Part shown: piece by piece, positions 9,201-19,110 of the stretch
How positions within the stretch are numbered: position 1 is the first letter of the stretch
How the letters are laid out: each line of letters starts with the position of its first letter
Source of the DNA: Dokdonella_A sp036518555
GTDB lineage: Bacteria; Pseudomonadota; Gammaproteobacteria; Xanthomonadales; Rhodanobacteraceae
Assembly: GCF_036518555.1 (NCBI RefSeq)
Contig: NZ_DATDMY010000268.1
Span: 1-44,381 of the forward strand
Direction of reading: 5' to 3'
DNA: 44,381 nt
Translations under genes and position numbers: made by a program
The notes under the pieces: model-generated
What the model saw: only the letters and a program-made list of their open reading frames with translations
Databases searched by the model: none
Told to the model about the DNA's origin: nothing

Positions 9201-9590
9201 CCCCATCGAGTCGGGCGGGAATGCGCCGGTATCGGCCAGCGTCGCGCCGTCGAACGACGTCGACGGCGTGTGGATCGCGCGCGGCCCGCGCTCCGGCTCG
9301 CTGGTCGCGGACGAGGGATAGCGTGAAACGATGGGGGCGGCTGGATTCGGCTGCAGGTTGTCGCGTTCGGGACCTTCGAGTTCGTGCTCGGGACGCGGGC
9401 CGCGACGTGGCGGTCGTACCGCTTCCTGCTGCATGAGTTCGGCCGACGTATGCGTGACGCCGGTGCTGGTCGGTACGCCCACGCCGGCGATGCCGCTGTC
9501 TGGCTCGGGCGCAGCCAGCGCCGTTGCAGCGAGCAGGGCCGACGCGCATAGGAACGCCTGCGTCACGAAGGACGCACGAGTGCGGAACAT
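6297..9590 (-). CDS. Large secreted protein with four InlB-like bacterial repeats
   Basis: 1097 residues; the start at 9590 follows an AGGGGG box. Signal peptide MFRTRASFVTQAFLCASALLAATALA, then a proline/arginine-rich spacer, then a long N-terminal region (about 90-600) containing DSMGTVGPTQYVVAVNGR and similar motifs, as in secreted beta-rich proteins. An IPT-like segment (VTITNPDGQSV, ~655) follows. Residues ~674-977 hold four tandem 75-residue units, each beginning THTVTPSV.GGNGTI.PS and ending DC.VIASFA, with two Cys each; these match the divergent InlB B-repeat (Bacterial Ig-like) type. The last ~120 residues form another Ig-like domain (ADHIRFLQQPADV) and end DDFDLCRL. No LPXTG, PEP-CTERM or IPTL-CTERM sorting tail is seen. 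The function is probably at the cell surface or extracellular; the ligand is unknown. Confidence 0.88.
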   Translation of the reverse strand: MFRTRASFVTQAFLCASALLAATALAAPEPDSGIAGVGVPTSTGVTHTSAELMQQEAVRPPRRGPRPEHELEGPERDNLQPNPAAPIVSRYPSSATSEPERGPRAIHTPSTSFDGATLADTGAFPPDSMGTVGPTQYVVAVNGRIRSFTKAGAADGVLNLDTDTFFAPVMTPVGGSVVLTFTSDPQVRYDRFSARWFLSIIDVPCTNASCTTLAPNRWLLAVSDAASNGTISASTVWTYFFVQTDPTNFCDYPSLGIDVNALYVGCNMFSSAGAFVGTNGYVVRKNSVLGAGPAVATAFPNLVLGAGAGPYAPRGVDNFDPTANEGYFVGVDNASWSTLTFRRVSNPGGTPTISANISLTVPTTGATNPVEHAGNTGGTNGRLDSLDDRLYAAMIRNGHLWTAHNLRVSAAGVASTTTAARKAARWYDIQNLTTTPSLVQSGTVYDNAATLAAALQYWIPSITATGQGHAVIGFSLAGTPSGATAAYAGRLAGDTLGTMTGPPTAAAVQYGLTSANYNPPSDPGGSAGRRWGDYSFTVVDPLDDMTVWTVQEYNQASNSYAVRIGKLLAPPPATPTCSTTPIPFTGGTGNVTINATSTGGSGFYDPGANLPAPARPFNHMAATVTNATVNSVTYNSPTQVVLNITATTAGAQNVTITNPDGQSVTANGCLNVTATTHTVTPSVAGGNGTISPSAPQTVNDGATTAFTLTPDAGYHIVTPVGGTCGGTLVGNTYTTNAVTADCSVIASFAIDTHTVTPSVSGGNGTIAPSTPQTVDHGATTVFTLSPSANYHVAAVTGTCGGTLVGTTYTTNAVIADCTVIASFAIDTHTVTPSVSGGNGTISPSTPQTVDHGATTVFTLSPSANYHVAAVTGTCGGTLVGTTYTTNAVIVDCSVIASFAIDTHTVTPSVSGGNGTIAPSTPQAVNHGATVNFTVTPAAGYHVVTPVGGSCTAGSLAGTSYSTGPVTADCTVVVSFAANPADHIRFLQQPADVPRGDRLGSVQVAIVDAFDNVIATDSTSQVTLATTACGGSIVLAQATASSGIASFPANATQRFYTLAASRTLAATSGALNGTSAAFGVTSAGSVLVFADDFDLCRL
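6660..7569 (-). repeat. Four tandem 225-228 bp coding repeats
   Basis: The phrase GATCGTGCCGTTGCCGCC recurs at 6843, 7068, 7293 and 7521, giving periods of 225, 225 and 228 bases. The two middle units are nearly identical at base level; the outer ones are more diverged. They encode the 75/76-residue repeats of the large secreted protein. Confidence 0.93.
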
Positions 9591-9620
9591 GGATTTCCCC
9601 CTGATAGATGGCACACCGTC

Positions 9621-9642
9621 GACTCCGCCCCCGGGCGGAGTC
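9621..9642 (-). promoter_or_regulatory. Hairpin in the leader of the large secreted protein
   Basis: A perfect 9-bp stem GACTCCGCC / GGCGGAGTC with a 4-base loop, 31 bases before the start codon at 9590. A palindrome GTACCCCGGTAC follows at 9643-9654, and a possible -10 (TAGGCT on the minus strand) lies at 9660-9665. It could be an mRNA leader structure or an operator; nothing in the sequence decides. Confidence 0.45.
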
Positions 9643-9821
9643 GTACCCCGGTACTGCGAAGCCTATCACGCTTTTTCGGAAGGCACGCTTCATTGAAAGC
9701 GTAAATGGAAGCCGCTCGACGCGCCGGCGACGTGGCCCATTCGGGCATGCCGCCGCCTCGCACTGGACAATCGCGTTCAGCTTTGCGCAGGATGGATTTT
9801 TTCGACGAACGGAACCGGTCC

Positions 9822-11969
9822 ATGCGCCTGCTCCCGCGCCTCGCTACCCTCCTCCCGCTCCTGCTCGGAACCGGTTGCATGATGGCTCCGCCCCGCCCCG
9901 CCGCACCTGCGGTCGAAGACCCCTATCTCTGGCTCGAGGACATCCACGGCGCCAGGCCGCTCGAATGGGTCGAGCAGCGCAACGCGGAAACGAAGCAGGC
10001 GTTCGCGTCGACGCCGGACTTCGAGCGCACGCGCACGCGCATCCTCGAGGTGCTCGACTCGGATGCGAAGATCCCGGCCGTCACGAAGATCGGCGATCGC
10101 TACTACAACTTCTGGAAGGACAAGGACCACCCGCGCGGCCTCTGGCGGCGCACCACGCTCGCGCAGTACCGCAAGGACAAGCCGCGTTGGGAAACGGTGA
10201 TCGACCTCGACGCGCTCGCGAAGGCCGAGGACAAGCGCTGGGTCTGGCAGGGCGCGTCCTGCCTGCGCCCCGCGAACCGACGCTGCCTCGTCGCGCTCTC
10301 GCCCGGAGGCGGCGATGCGAACGTCGTGCGCGAGTTCGACCTCGTCGAACGCAAGTTCGTCAAGGGCGGCTTCGAACTCGCCGAAGCGAAATCGGACGTC
10401 GCCTGGATCGACAAGGACCGCATCTACGTCGCGACCGACTTCGGCCCCGGCACGATGACGAAGTCGAGCTACCCGCGCATCGTCAAGGAATGGAAGCGCG
10501 GCACGCCGCTCGTTGCGGCGACGCCCGTCTACGAAGGCACGGAAGACGACCTCGCGATTTCCGCCGCGCGCGACCTCACGCCCGGCTTCGAACGCGACCT
10601 CGTCACGCGCGCGATCGATTTCTACACGAGCGAGACGTTCGTGCGCCGCAAGGACGGCAAGCTCGTCAAGCTCGAGGTGCCGCCCGATGCCACGATCGAC
10701 ACGCACCGGGAGTGGTTGCTCGTGCAGTTGCGCGACGCGTGGACGCTCGACGGCACGACGTATCCGCAGGGCGCCTTGCTCGCGGCGAAGTTCGACGACT
10801 TCGTCGCCAACCAGAACACGCCGGGCAAGCGAAAGCTCGCGGTGCTGTTCAAGCCGACCGCCACGACCTCGCTGTCGGCGCATTCCTGGACGCGCAACCA
10901 CCTGATCCTGAACATCCTCGACGACGTCGTCAGCCGCCTCGAGGTGCTCACGCCGCGCAGCGGCGATTGGCGCCGGGAGAAACTCGGCGGCGCGCCTGCG
11001 CTGTCGACGATCGAGGCGCACGGCATCGATGCCGACTCGAGCGACGCGTACTTCCTCAGCGTGAGCGGCTTCCTCGCGCCGACCACGCTGTATTACGGCG
11101 CACTCGGCAGCGCGGACGCCGCGCCGGTCAAGCGCGCACCCGTGTTCTTCGACGCCAAGGGCATGGACGTGCATCAGTACTTCGCGACCTCCAAGGACGG
11201 CACGCGGGTGCCGTACTTCGTCGTCGCGCGCAAGGATCTCGCGGCGGACGGCAGCACGCCGACGCTGCTGTACGGCTACGGCGGATTCGAGGTCGCGCTG
11301 ACGCCGATGTACAGCGGCAGCGTCGGCCGCTCGTGGCTCGAGCGCGGCGGCGCGTTCGCGGTCGCGAACATCCGCGGCGGCGGCGAGTACGGCCCGCGCT
11401 GGCACGAGGCCGCGCTGAAGGCGAATCGCCCGCGCGCCTTCGAGGACTTCGCCGCGGTCGCCGAGGACCTCGTCAAGCGCGGCATCACGTCGCGCCGCCA
11501 CCTCGGCGCCGAGGGCGGCAGCAACGGCGGCCTGCTCATGGGCAACATGCTGACCGGCTATCCGCACCTGTTCGGCGCGATCGTCTGCGAAGTACCGCTG
11601 CTCGACATGAAGCGCTACACGCACCTGTCCGCCGGCGCGTCGTGGATCGCCGAATACGGCGACCCGGACAAGCCCGAGGAATGGGCGTTCCTGAAGACCT
11701 TTTCGCCGTACCAGAACCTCGCCACGGGCAAGGACTACCCACCCGTGCTGTTCTACACCGCGACGAGCGACGACCGCGTCGGCCCGGTGCAGGCGCGCAA
11801 GATGGCCGCGCGCATGCGCGAGCTCGGCTATTCGAATGCGTGGTTCTACGAGAACACCGAAGGCGGGCACGGTGCCGCGGCGGACAACCAGCAGTCCGCC
11901 TTCATGCACGCACTCGCCTACAGCTTCCTGTGGCAGCAGCTCGCGCCGACGGAGCCGCCGTCGAAGTGA
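9822..11969 (+). CDS. Prolyl oligopeptidase family (S9) serine peptidase, probable lipoprotein
   Basis: 715 residues. The start at 9822 gives a signal sequence MRLLPRLATLLPLLLGTGC with a Cys at the end of the hydrophobic core, suggesting a lipoprotein although the lipobox is not canonical; an in-frame ATG at 9792 is the alternative. The N-terminal part starts with the family signature VEDPYLWLEDIHG and continues as a seven-bladed propeller. The C-terminal alpha/beta hydrolase domain carries GEYGPRWHEAAL, the nucleophile motif GGSNGG, the Asp region TATSDDRVGP and the catalytic His in EGGHGAAADN. The family cleaves short peptides after proline. It stands alone, divergent from the large secreted protein and 365 bases before ppa. 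Confidence 0.94.
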   Translation: MRLLPRLATLLPLLLGTGCMMAPPRPAAPAVEDPYLWLEDIHGARPLEWVEQRNAETKQAFASTPDFERTRTRILEVLDSDAKIPAVTKIGDRYYNFWKDKDHPRGLWRRTTLAQYRKDKPRWETVIDLDALAKAEDKRWVWQGASCLRPANRRCLVALSPGGGDANVVREFDLVERKFVKGGFELAEAKSDVAWIDKDRIYVATDFGPGTMTKSSYPRIVKEWKRGTPLVAATPVYEGTEDDLAISAARDLTPGFERDLVTRAIDFYTSETFVRRKDGKLVKLEVPPDATIDTHREWLLVQLRDAWTLDGTTYPQGALLAAKFDDFVANQNTPGKRKLAVLFKPTATTSLSAHSWTRNHLILNILDDVVSRLEVLTPRSGDWRREKLGGAPALSTIEAHGIDADSSDAYFLSVSGFLAPTTLYYGALGSADAAPVKRAPVFFDAKGMDVHQYFATSKDGTRVPYFVVARKDLAADGSTPTLLYGYGGFEVALTPMYSGSVGRSWLERGGAFAVANIRGGGEYGPRWHEAALKANRPRAFEDFAAVAEDLVKRGITSRRHLGAEGGSNGGLLMGNMLTGYPHLFGAIVCEVPLLDMKRYTHLSAGASWIAEYGDPDKPEEWAFLKTFSPYQNLATGKDYPPVLFYTATSDDRVGPVQARKMAARMRELGYSNAWFYENTEGGHGAAADNQQSAFMHALAYSFLWQQLAPTEPPSK

Positions 11970-12334
11970 GCGGGGCGGTTCGGCTCGCGCGCGGCCGTGC
12001 GTCGCGCGTGGACGGACCGCTCGCCCACGCTGGCGCGCGCCGAGGTGGGCACCCAGCGCGGTCCGCACATCGCGGTCGGACCCGGACGCACGGACCACGC
12101 GCGGCGACGCGCGCAGGAGGCCCGCATGGGCGCGTAGCCGGTGGGCGGCCCGAGGCCCGCCCGCGGGCCCGTCGCGATAGCCGCCGCGACGCATGCCAGA
12201 TCGCTGCGACCGAGCGCCGCATCGCGCTTTTGCTGCACCGCCGCAGGCATTGCCGTATCCTTCGCGCCTCGCGGGCGCGGCCCGCCGCGCGCCCGTCGAG
12301 GCACGCCGATTCGAACATGCTTCAGGAGCCAGCC
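11970..12334. other. Intergenic region, nothing clear
   Basis: This is very GC-rich sequence without a supported gene. The only signal noted is TATCCT at 12256-12261, about 73 bases before the ppa start, which may be its -10 box. No terminator with a T tract is visible after the peptidase gene. Confidence 0.4.
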
Positions 12335-12883
12335 ATGGGTTTGGAACGCGTCCCCGCCGGTGCCCACGTGCCCGACGAGATCAACGTCATCATCGAGATT
12401 CCGAAAGACGCCGAACCGGTCAAGTACGAAGTCGACAAGGCCTCGGGCGCGATCTTCGTCGACCGCGTGCTGTCGACCCCGATGCGTTACCCGTGCAACT
12501 ACGGCTACGTCCCGCACACGCTCGGCGGCGACGGCGACCCGCTCGATGCGCTCGTGATCCTGCCGCTGCCGCTCGTGCCCGGCTCGGTCATCCGCTGCCG
12601 CCCGGTCGGCATGCTGCGCATGACCGACGAGGCCGGCGCCGACGAGAAGCTCGTCGTCGTGCCGCACGCGAAGATCTTCGCGGGCTATGGACACATCGCC
12701 GACATCGGCCAGGTGTCCGGCCACTGGCTCGAACGCATCGGCCACTTCTTCGAGCACTACAAGGATCTCGAGAAGGGCAAGTGGGTCAAGCTCGAAGGCT
12801 GGGCCGACGCGGCGGCCGCGAAGGCCGAGATCACTGCCGGCGTCGAACGCTACGAATCGTCGGTACAGAAACCCGCCTTCTGA
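12335..12883 (+). CDS. ppa: Inorganic pyrophosphatase (soluble, family I)
   Basis: 182 residues, close to the usual 175-180 for bacterial family I enzymes. The start at 12335 is preceded by AGGAG at 8 bases; another in-frame ATG lies at 12317. Family I motifs are intact: IEIPKDAEPVKYEVDK, FVDRVLSTPMRYPCNYGYVP, the signature DGDPLDALV with its metal-binding Asp residues, and HYKDLEKGKWVKLEGW near the C-terminus. The enzyme hydrolyses cytoplasmic PPi to phosphate with Mg2+. With hppA at the left edge, the window carries both a wasteful and an energy-conserving PPi-removing enzyme. Confidence 0.98.
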   Translation: MGLERVPAGAHVPDEINVIIEIPKDAEPVKYEVDKASGAIFVDRVLSTPMRYPCNYGYVPHTLGGDGDPLDALVILPLPLVPGSVIRCRPVGMLRMTDEAGADEKLVVVPHAKIFAGYGHIADIGQVSGHWLERIGHFFEHYKDLEKGKWVKLEGWADAAAAKAEITAGVERYESSVQKPAF

Positions 12884-13039
12884 GCCGGCGCCGGAGATCG
12901 ACGACCGCGACATGCAGCGCGCCACGCGCGCCGCAAGCAGGGAGCGACGCGCCTGCGCCGCGTGCTCCGCGTTGGGTCGGTGAACCTGGCCCGCGTCCCT
13001 CGTTCTCCCGGCATGGCCGCCGCGTCGGGAGCGACGGCG

Positions 13040-14695
13040 TCAGTCGTCGCTGTCGTCGGGTTCGTCGCCCGCATGCGACGCCGCCGGGTCGACGCCGGAC
13101 GCGAGGGCGTCGGCGGCCTTCCACATCGCGAGCTCGCCGCCACGGAATTTCTGTGCGTGGACGGGGTCGGCGCGGAAGCGGAAGCGGCGGTAGAAGCTCA
13201 CGACATAGCCGTCAGGATGTTCGCGCGCCCAGACCTGGAATTGCTCGAGCGTCTCGAGCGCCGGTAGCGGCTGCACGAGGCGTCCGGCGAACTCGTACAC
13301 GCCGTGGTGCCAGCCCAGGTGTGCGACCGGCTGCCCGCGCTCCTGCGCGTCGTGGATGCGCGCGGCGATCGCATCGATGTCGTAGCGGTCGCCCGCGCCC
13401 TGGATCACCGCGAGCTTGATGACGAGCGCGACGGCGAGCATCGCGGTGGCCGCCGATGCAGCGCGTGCGAAGCGCTTCCGGCCGACCGCGAGTACGAGCC
13501 CGACCGCGGCGATGATGCAGCCCCACAACGGCGAGACGTCGGCCGCGAACGCGACCGACGGCAGCCTCGGCGCCAGCCAGTGCAGCGCTGCGGTCGCGAC
13601 CCCGGACAGCACGAGGAACAGGCCGAACGCGCCGACGCGCACGCGCAGCGCGTCGCGCTCGAGCGCGACCGCGAGCAGGAGCGCGACGCCTGGAATCATC
13701 GGCAGCAGGTAGTGCGGCTGCTTGCCGCCGACGAGCGAGAACGCGACGAACGTCGGAACGACCCAGGCGACCGCGAAACGCCACGGCACCTGCGTCGCGA
13801 GCGTCCGCATGCTCGTGCCACCCGGCCGCAGCACGAGCGGCCACGGCAGCAACATCAACGGGAAGACGACGATGTACCACCAGAGCGGGCGACCGTGCGC
13901 GCTCGTGCCCTTGACGCCGCCGATGCGATCGAGCGTCTGGTTGAGGAAGATCGCTCGCGCATACGCCTCTCCGCCGTGCAGCGCGGCAGGAATCGCCCAC
14001 GCCAGCGCGATGAGCGCGCCGACGAGGATCGACAGGCCGAACGCAGCGAAATAGCGCGCGCGTCGGCCCGCGAGCGCATCGCCGCTCCACCAGGGTGCGG
14101 CGAGCGCGACGAACGCGACGTCGAGCAGCATGACCGGGCCCTTGACCAGGATGCCGAGGCCGATCGCGGCGCCGGTCAGCAGCACGCCGCGGCGCATGCG
14201 TCCGCGCACGAGATCGAGCACGCCGTGGAGCGCGACGAGCACGCAGGTGGTCAGCGGCACGTCGAACATGATCGCGTTGGAGAACAGCGCGAAGTAGATC
14301 GCGCCGAGCAGGAACCACATCGACGCGCGCGCCGTGGTGGCGGAGCCGGTGAGCCGCAGCGTCAAGCGCTGCATGAGCACGAGGCTCGCGAGCGAGCACA
14401 GCAAGGTCATCGCGCGCGCCGTCCACGCGTGCACGCCGGTCAGCAGCCAGCCCGCGTCGATGAGCCAGAACAGCAGCGGCGGCTTGTGCGCGTAGGTGGC
14501 GCCGTTGAGATGCGGCACGAGATACTCGCCGGTCTGGCGCATTTCCCATGCGACCGCGAGATAGCGCGTTTCGTCGATCGGCAGCGGCCCGAGCAGGAAC
14601 ACGATCGGCAGCAGCAGCAAGGCGGCGACCGCCAATGGATGCGTCAGCGCGGCGCGCCAGTCGGGATCGGTCGATGGAAACACGGGCCTGTGCAC
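13040..14695 (-). CDS. ArnT/PMT-family membrane glycosyltransferase
   Basis: 551 residues from a GTG start at 14695 with no strong ribosome site; a second GTG a few codons in is an alternative. About 11-12 hydrophobic helices are followed by a short soluble C-terminal domain. Family marks are the acidic pair in the first periplasmic loop (PIDETRY, Asp41-Glu42) and YAHKPPLLFWLI (about 68-79), where the lysine and prolines are typical of 4-amino-4-deoxy-L-arabinose transferase-like enzymes (GT83 / PMT_2). These move a sugar from a polyprenyl phosphate to lipid A or another envelope acceptor. No arn or pmr biosynthesis genes are nearby, so the donor sugar and acceptor are open. It is convergent with ppa at a distance of 156 bases. 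Confidence 0.9.
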   Translation of the reverse strand: MHRPVFPSTDPDWRAALTHPLAVAALLLLPIVFLLGPLPIDETRYLAVAWEMRQTGEYLVPHLNGATYAHKPPLLFWLIDAGWLLTGVHAWTARAMTLLCSLASLVLMQRLTLRLTGSATTARASMWFLLGAIYFALFSNAIMFDVPLTTCVLVALHGVLDLVRGRMRRGVLLTGAAIGLGILVKGPVMLLDVAFVALAAPWWSGDALAGRRARYFAAFGLSILVGALIALAWAIPAALHGGEAYARAIFLNQTLDRIGGVKGTSAHGRPLWWYIVVFPLMLLPWPLVLRPGGTSMRTLATQVPWRFAVAWVVPTFVAFSLVGGKQPHYLLPMIPGVALLLAVALERDALRVRVGAFGLFLVLSGVATAALHWLAPRLPSVAFAADVSPLWGCIIAAVGLVLAVGRKRFARAASAATAMLAVALVIKLAVIQGAGDRYDIDAIAARIHDAQERGQPVAHLGWHHGVYEFAGRLVQPLPALETLEQFQVWAREHPDGYVVSFYRRFRFRADPVHAQKFRGGELAMWKAADALASGVDPAASHAGDEPDDSDD

Positions 14696-14867
14696 TCGCT
14701 GCCGGATCGGCGGAACGCGAATCTTGGCACGCCGGTCGCCCTGCGCGCGACCGTCTCGCTCTCGCGCCGACGCGGGGTCCCGGCCTCTCAGGGCGCTGAT
14801 CCGCCTGCCCTTCGCGTTCTTCGTGGCCGAGACTTGGCGCTTCGCTCCGGCTTCGGCGCCGGCAGGC

Positions 14868-15917
14868 TCAGCCGCGCTTGAGCAGCTCGCGCAGGTCGAT
14901 CACGGCCGCGTTCGCGCGCGAGATGTAGTTCGCCATCACGAGCGAATGGTTGGCGAAGAAGCCGAACGGCGTGCCGTTCAGCACGATCGGGCTGCCGAGC
15001 GGCTTCTGCGATTCCTCGAGTTCGCGGATCACCTGCTCGAGGCTCACGGCCGCGTTCTTGCTCGCGAGGATCGGTGCGAAATCGGCGCGGACCGCCTCGA
15101 GCTGCTCGCGCAGCGCCCAGGTGTAGCCGCGGGCCTCGTAGAAATTGTCGTCGATCTTCGTCCACGGCGTCTTCACGAGGCGCGGGCTCGGCGCCGGGGT
15201 CGATTGCCGCGCGTGCTCGTCCCCGGCGAGGTCGGTGTCGATGCGCACCTGCCCTGCAGCCGCCGACAGCCGCTGCGAGAGCGACCCGAGGCGAGCCGAG
15301 ACGACCTGCAGGTAGTCGGCGAGGTTGTCGGCACGCGCGTAGAACTGCGCATTGCTGTCGTCGCCGTCGCCGAGGCGCGTGAGGTAGGCGTCGACGCGCG
15401 CGATCGCCTTGCGATACTGGCTCTCCGAACTCGGCAGCAGCCAGCGATCGTTCGGCGAACTGAACAACGGGTCGGCCTCCTGCAGGTCCTTGTCTTCGAC
15501 CGACTGCGTCTGCGACCGGCTGAAGTCGTTGCGCAGCGCGCGCGCGAGGTCGCGCGTCGCGGTCAGCACGCCGAATTCCCAGTTCGGCACGTTGTCCATG
15601 AGCACGCCGGGCGGGAAGCGGTCGTTGCTGAGGTAGCCGCCGCGCTTGTCGAGCAGCGTTTCGGCCGTCGTCATGAGCGCGACGGTCGTGACGCTGCCGG
15701 TGACGACGCGCTCGCCCTTCGCGACGACGCGCGCCTGCGCGGCCGCAACTGGGTCGAAGTGGTCGGGTTCGTAATCCCACCACCACATCAGCACGAGCAC
15801 GAGCACGATCGCCGCGGCGAGCAGGACGCCGATGCCGCCGAAAAGCCACGAGCGCGCGCGACCGAGCGAAGTTCCGTCCACGTGTTCCCCCATCGAGCCG
15901 GCCGAATGCGCCGGCAT
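14868..15917 (-). CDS. DUF2333 family membrane-anchored protein
   Basis: 349 residues from an ATG at 15917; an internal ATG at 15893 is equally possible because neither has a clear ribosome site. A single N-terminal helix (about 28-46, GIGVLLAAAIVLVLVLMWWW) anchors a periplasmic domain. The family-typical motifs LLDKRGGYLSNDRFPPGV, NVPNWEFGVLTATRDLARA and FSRSQTQS identify it as DUF2333. The function of the family is unknown. It is 60 bases downstream of the ferritin-like gene on the same strand and may be co-transcribed; 172 bases without recognisable features separate it from the glycosyltransferase gene. Confidence 0.9.
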   Translation of the reverse strand: MPAHSAGSMGEHVDGTSLGRARSWLFGGIGVLLAAAIVLVLVLMWWWDYEPDHFDPVAAAQARVVAKGERVVTGSVTTVALMTTAETLLDKRGGYLSNDRFPPGVLMDNVPNWEFGVLTATRDLARALRNDFSRSQTQSVEDKDLQEADPLFSSPNDRWLLPSSESQYRKAIARVDAYLTRLGDGDDSNAQFYARADNLADYLQVVSARLGSLSQRLSAAAGQVRIDTDLAGDEHARQSTPAPSPRLVKTPWTKIDDNFYEARGYTWALREQLEAVRADFAPILASKNAAVSLEQVIRELEESQKPLGSPIVLNGTPFGFFANHSLVMANYISRANAAVIDLRELLKRG

Positions 15918-15977
15918 GCCAGTCGCCGCGGGCGCCGATCGCCCGCGGCCTCGCGGCCATTCTAGGCCATCGGCCAG

Positions 15978-16574
15978 TTACTTCTTGCCGCCGCCCTTGC
16001 CCGGCTTCGCCGGCTCGCCCTTCTGGCCGAAGTGCTCCATGAGCGTCTTCATGTCTTCGGCGTGCTCTTCCTCGACCGCGAGGATGCCTTCGAGCAGGCG
16101 CTTCGTGGTCGTGTCGCGATCGCCGATGTAGTTGATGATCTCGCGATAGCTGTCGATCGCGATGCGTTCGGCGACGAGGTTCTCCTCGATCATCGAAGCG
16201 AGGTCTTCGGGCACGACGAACTCGGAATGGCTGCGACCCGAGAGTCCTTCAGGCGAGAAGTTCGGCGTGCCGTCGAGCTGCGTGATCCGCTCGGCGATCG
16301 TATCGGCGTGCGACTGTTCCTCCGCCGCGTGCTCGAGGAACTCGGCGGCGACGCTCTTCGCGTTGATGCCCGAGGCGAGGTAGTAGTGGGCCTTGTAGCG
16401 CAGCACGCAGACGAGTTCGGTCGCGAGCGCCTCGTTGAGCAGCTTGAGCACGGTCGGGCGGTCGAGCGTGTAGCTGTCGGTGACGGCCCCGCGCTCGATG
16501 TGCTCGCGCGCGCGCTTGCGGATCGTCTTGATGTCGGAAAGGAACGGTTTGTCGCTGCGCGGACTCGCTGCCAT
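15978..16574 (-). CDS. Ferritin-like di-iron protein (bacterioferritin-like)
   Basis: 198 residues. The start at 16574 is fixed by a strong AGGAGGAGG box; the longer frame upstream adds only an Arg-rich leader. The four-helix ferritin-like layout shows the expected iron ligands: Glu53 in ALATELVC, Glu86 and His89 in EEQSH, Glu136 in NLVAER, and Glu168 and His171 in EEEHAED. It probably stores or oxidises iron. It is longer than the usual 155-160 residues of bacterioferritin, with an N-terminal helix extension (1-40) and a Lys/Gly-rich tail (GEPAKPGKGGGKK) that might contact DNA or be disordered. A Dps-like or general ferritin-like role is possible. Confidence 0.9.
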   Translation of the reverse strand: MAASPRSDKPFLSDIKTIRKRAREHIERGAVTDSYTLDRPTVLKLLNEALATELVCVLRYKAHYYLASGINAKSVAAEFLEHAAEEQSHADTIAERITQLDGTPNFSPEGLSGRSHSEFVVPEDLASMIEENLVAERIAIDSYREIINYIGDRDTTTKRLLEGILAVEEEHAEDMKTLMEHFGQKGEPAKPGKGGGKK

Positions 16575-16678
16575 TGCCTGCCTCCTCCTGAAACGATGGG
16601 AATGGCGCGCCCGCACCGCGGGCGACGCCCGCCTAGGGTACGCCAGGCGCATGTCCGCCAGCTGAAGGCGCCCCCGGC

Positions 16679-18556
<1,878 letters not shown>

Positions 18557-18660
18557 TTCAAAGCTCCTCGATGCCGGTGCGACGGGAGCTTTCGCGCAAG
18601 TCAGCGCATGAGGAGCGCGGCCCTTGCCGACCGCAGCGTGCGTGTGCGCCGCGGCTTCAA

Positions 18661-18738
18661 AGCTCCCTACACCGGTGCTAGCCGGATCAGGTTCGAAGGG
18701 ACTCTCTCAGCCGGCGACCGCCGGCACCCCCGCTTCGA
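18661..18738 (-). ncRNA. TPP riboswitch (THI element) upstream of thiC
   Basis: Read on the minus strand, the segment contains the conserved blocks GGGGTGCC, GGCTGAGAGAGTCCCTT, CGAACCTGATCCGGCTAG and CACCGGTGTAGGGAG in the right order. The CTGAGA and ACCTGATC boxes are the pyrimidine- and pyrophosphate-sensing cores. About 104 bases separate it from the start codon; no T-tract terminator is visible there, so control by ribosome-site masking is more likely. Confidence 0.97.
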
Positions 18739-18876
18739 GGCGCATTGAAGCACGTTCGCTGCCGCGCGACCACCGCTCCGGCGGCGCGCAACGATGCCGC
18801 TGCGGCACGCACATGCGCGTGTCGCTCGCTTCCACGGCGACGGCGGGCGCAGCTTCCCTCGTTCGCGAAGGACCGG

Positions 18877-19100
18877 ACGACGATCGCGATCGTCGGCTGC
18901 GACACCGCCGGCCGGACCGCCGCGCTCTTCCTCGCGCGCGGCGGCCGCGCCCTCGAGGTGTTCGAGCGAAGCGAGGCGTTGCGGGCGGTCGGTGCCGGCG
19001 CCCTGCGGCAGCCGACCGCCTCGATGGACTCGCCGACCTCGGCCTCGTCGACGCGGCGCGGGCGACCGCACGGGCGTGCGGCCCGCCGCGCTCCGCGTGG
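18877..19100 (+). pseudogene. Decayed N-terminal fragment of an FAD-dependent monooxygenase
   Basis: The frame TIAIVGCDTAGRTAALFLAR, followed by LEVFERSEALRAVGAGALRQPT, matches the FAD-binding Rossmann start of UbiH/PHBH-type monooxygenases. The glycine signature is damaged (GCDTAGR instead of GAGPAGL). After QPT the homology continues in the next frame as LDGLADLGLVDAARATARACG, which implies a one-base deletion near 19018. It stops within ~75 residues and abuts the end of the minus-strand surface protein gene, with no C-terminal part. It lacks a credible start and is therefore read as a relic. Confidence 0.72.
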
Positions 19101-19110
19101 ACTTGGGTGC

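Noticed and set aside
9608..12334. Long plus-strand frame running into ppa
   Set aside because: Only the last 183 codons (ppa) make sense. The part before is the out-of-frame reading of the S9 peptidase gene and is full of Arg and Ala.
12884..13039. Gap between ppa and the glycosyltransferase gene checked for a terminator or small gene
   Set aside because: No stem with a T tract and no frame with a ribosome site was found.
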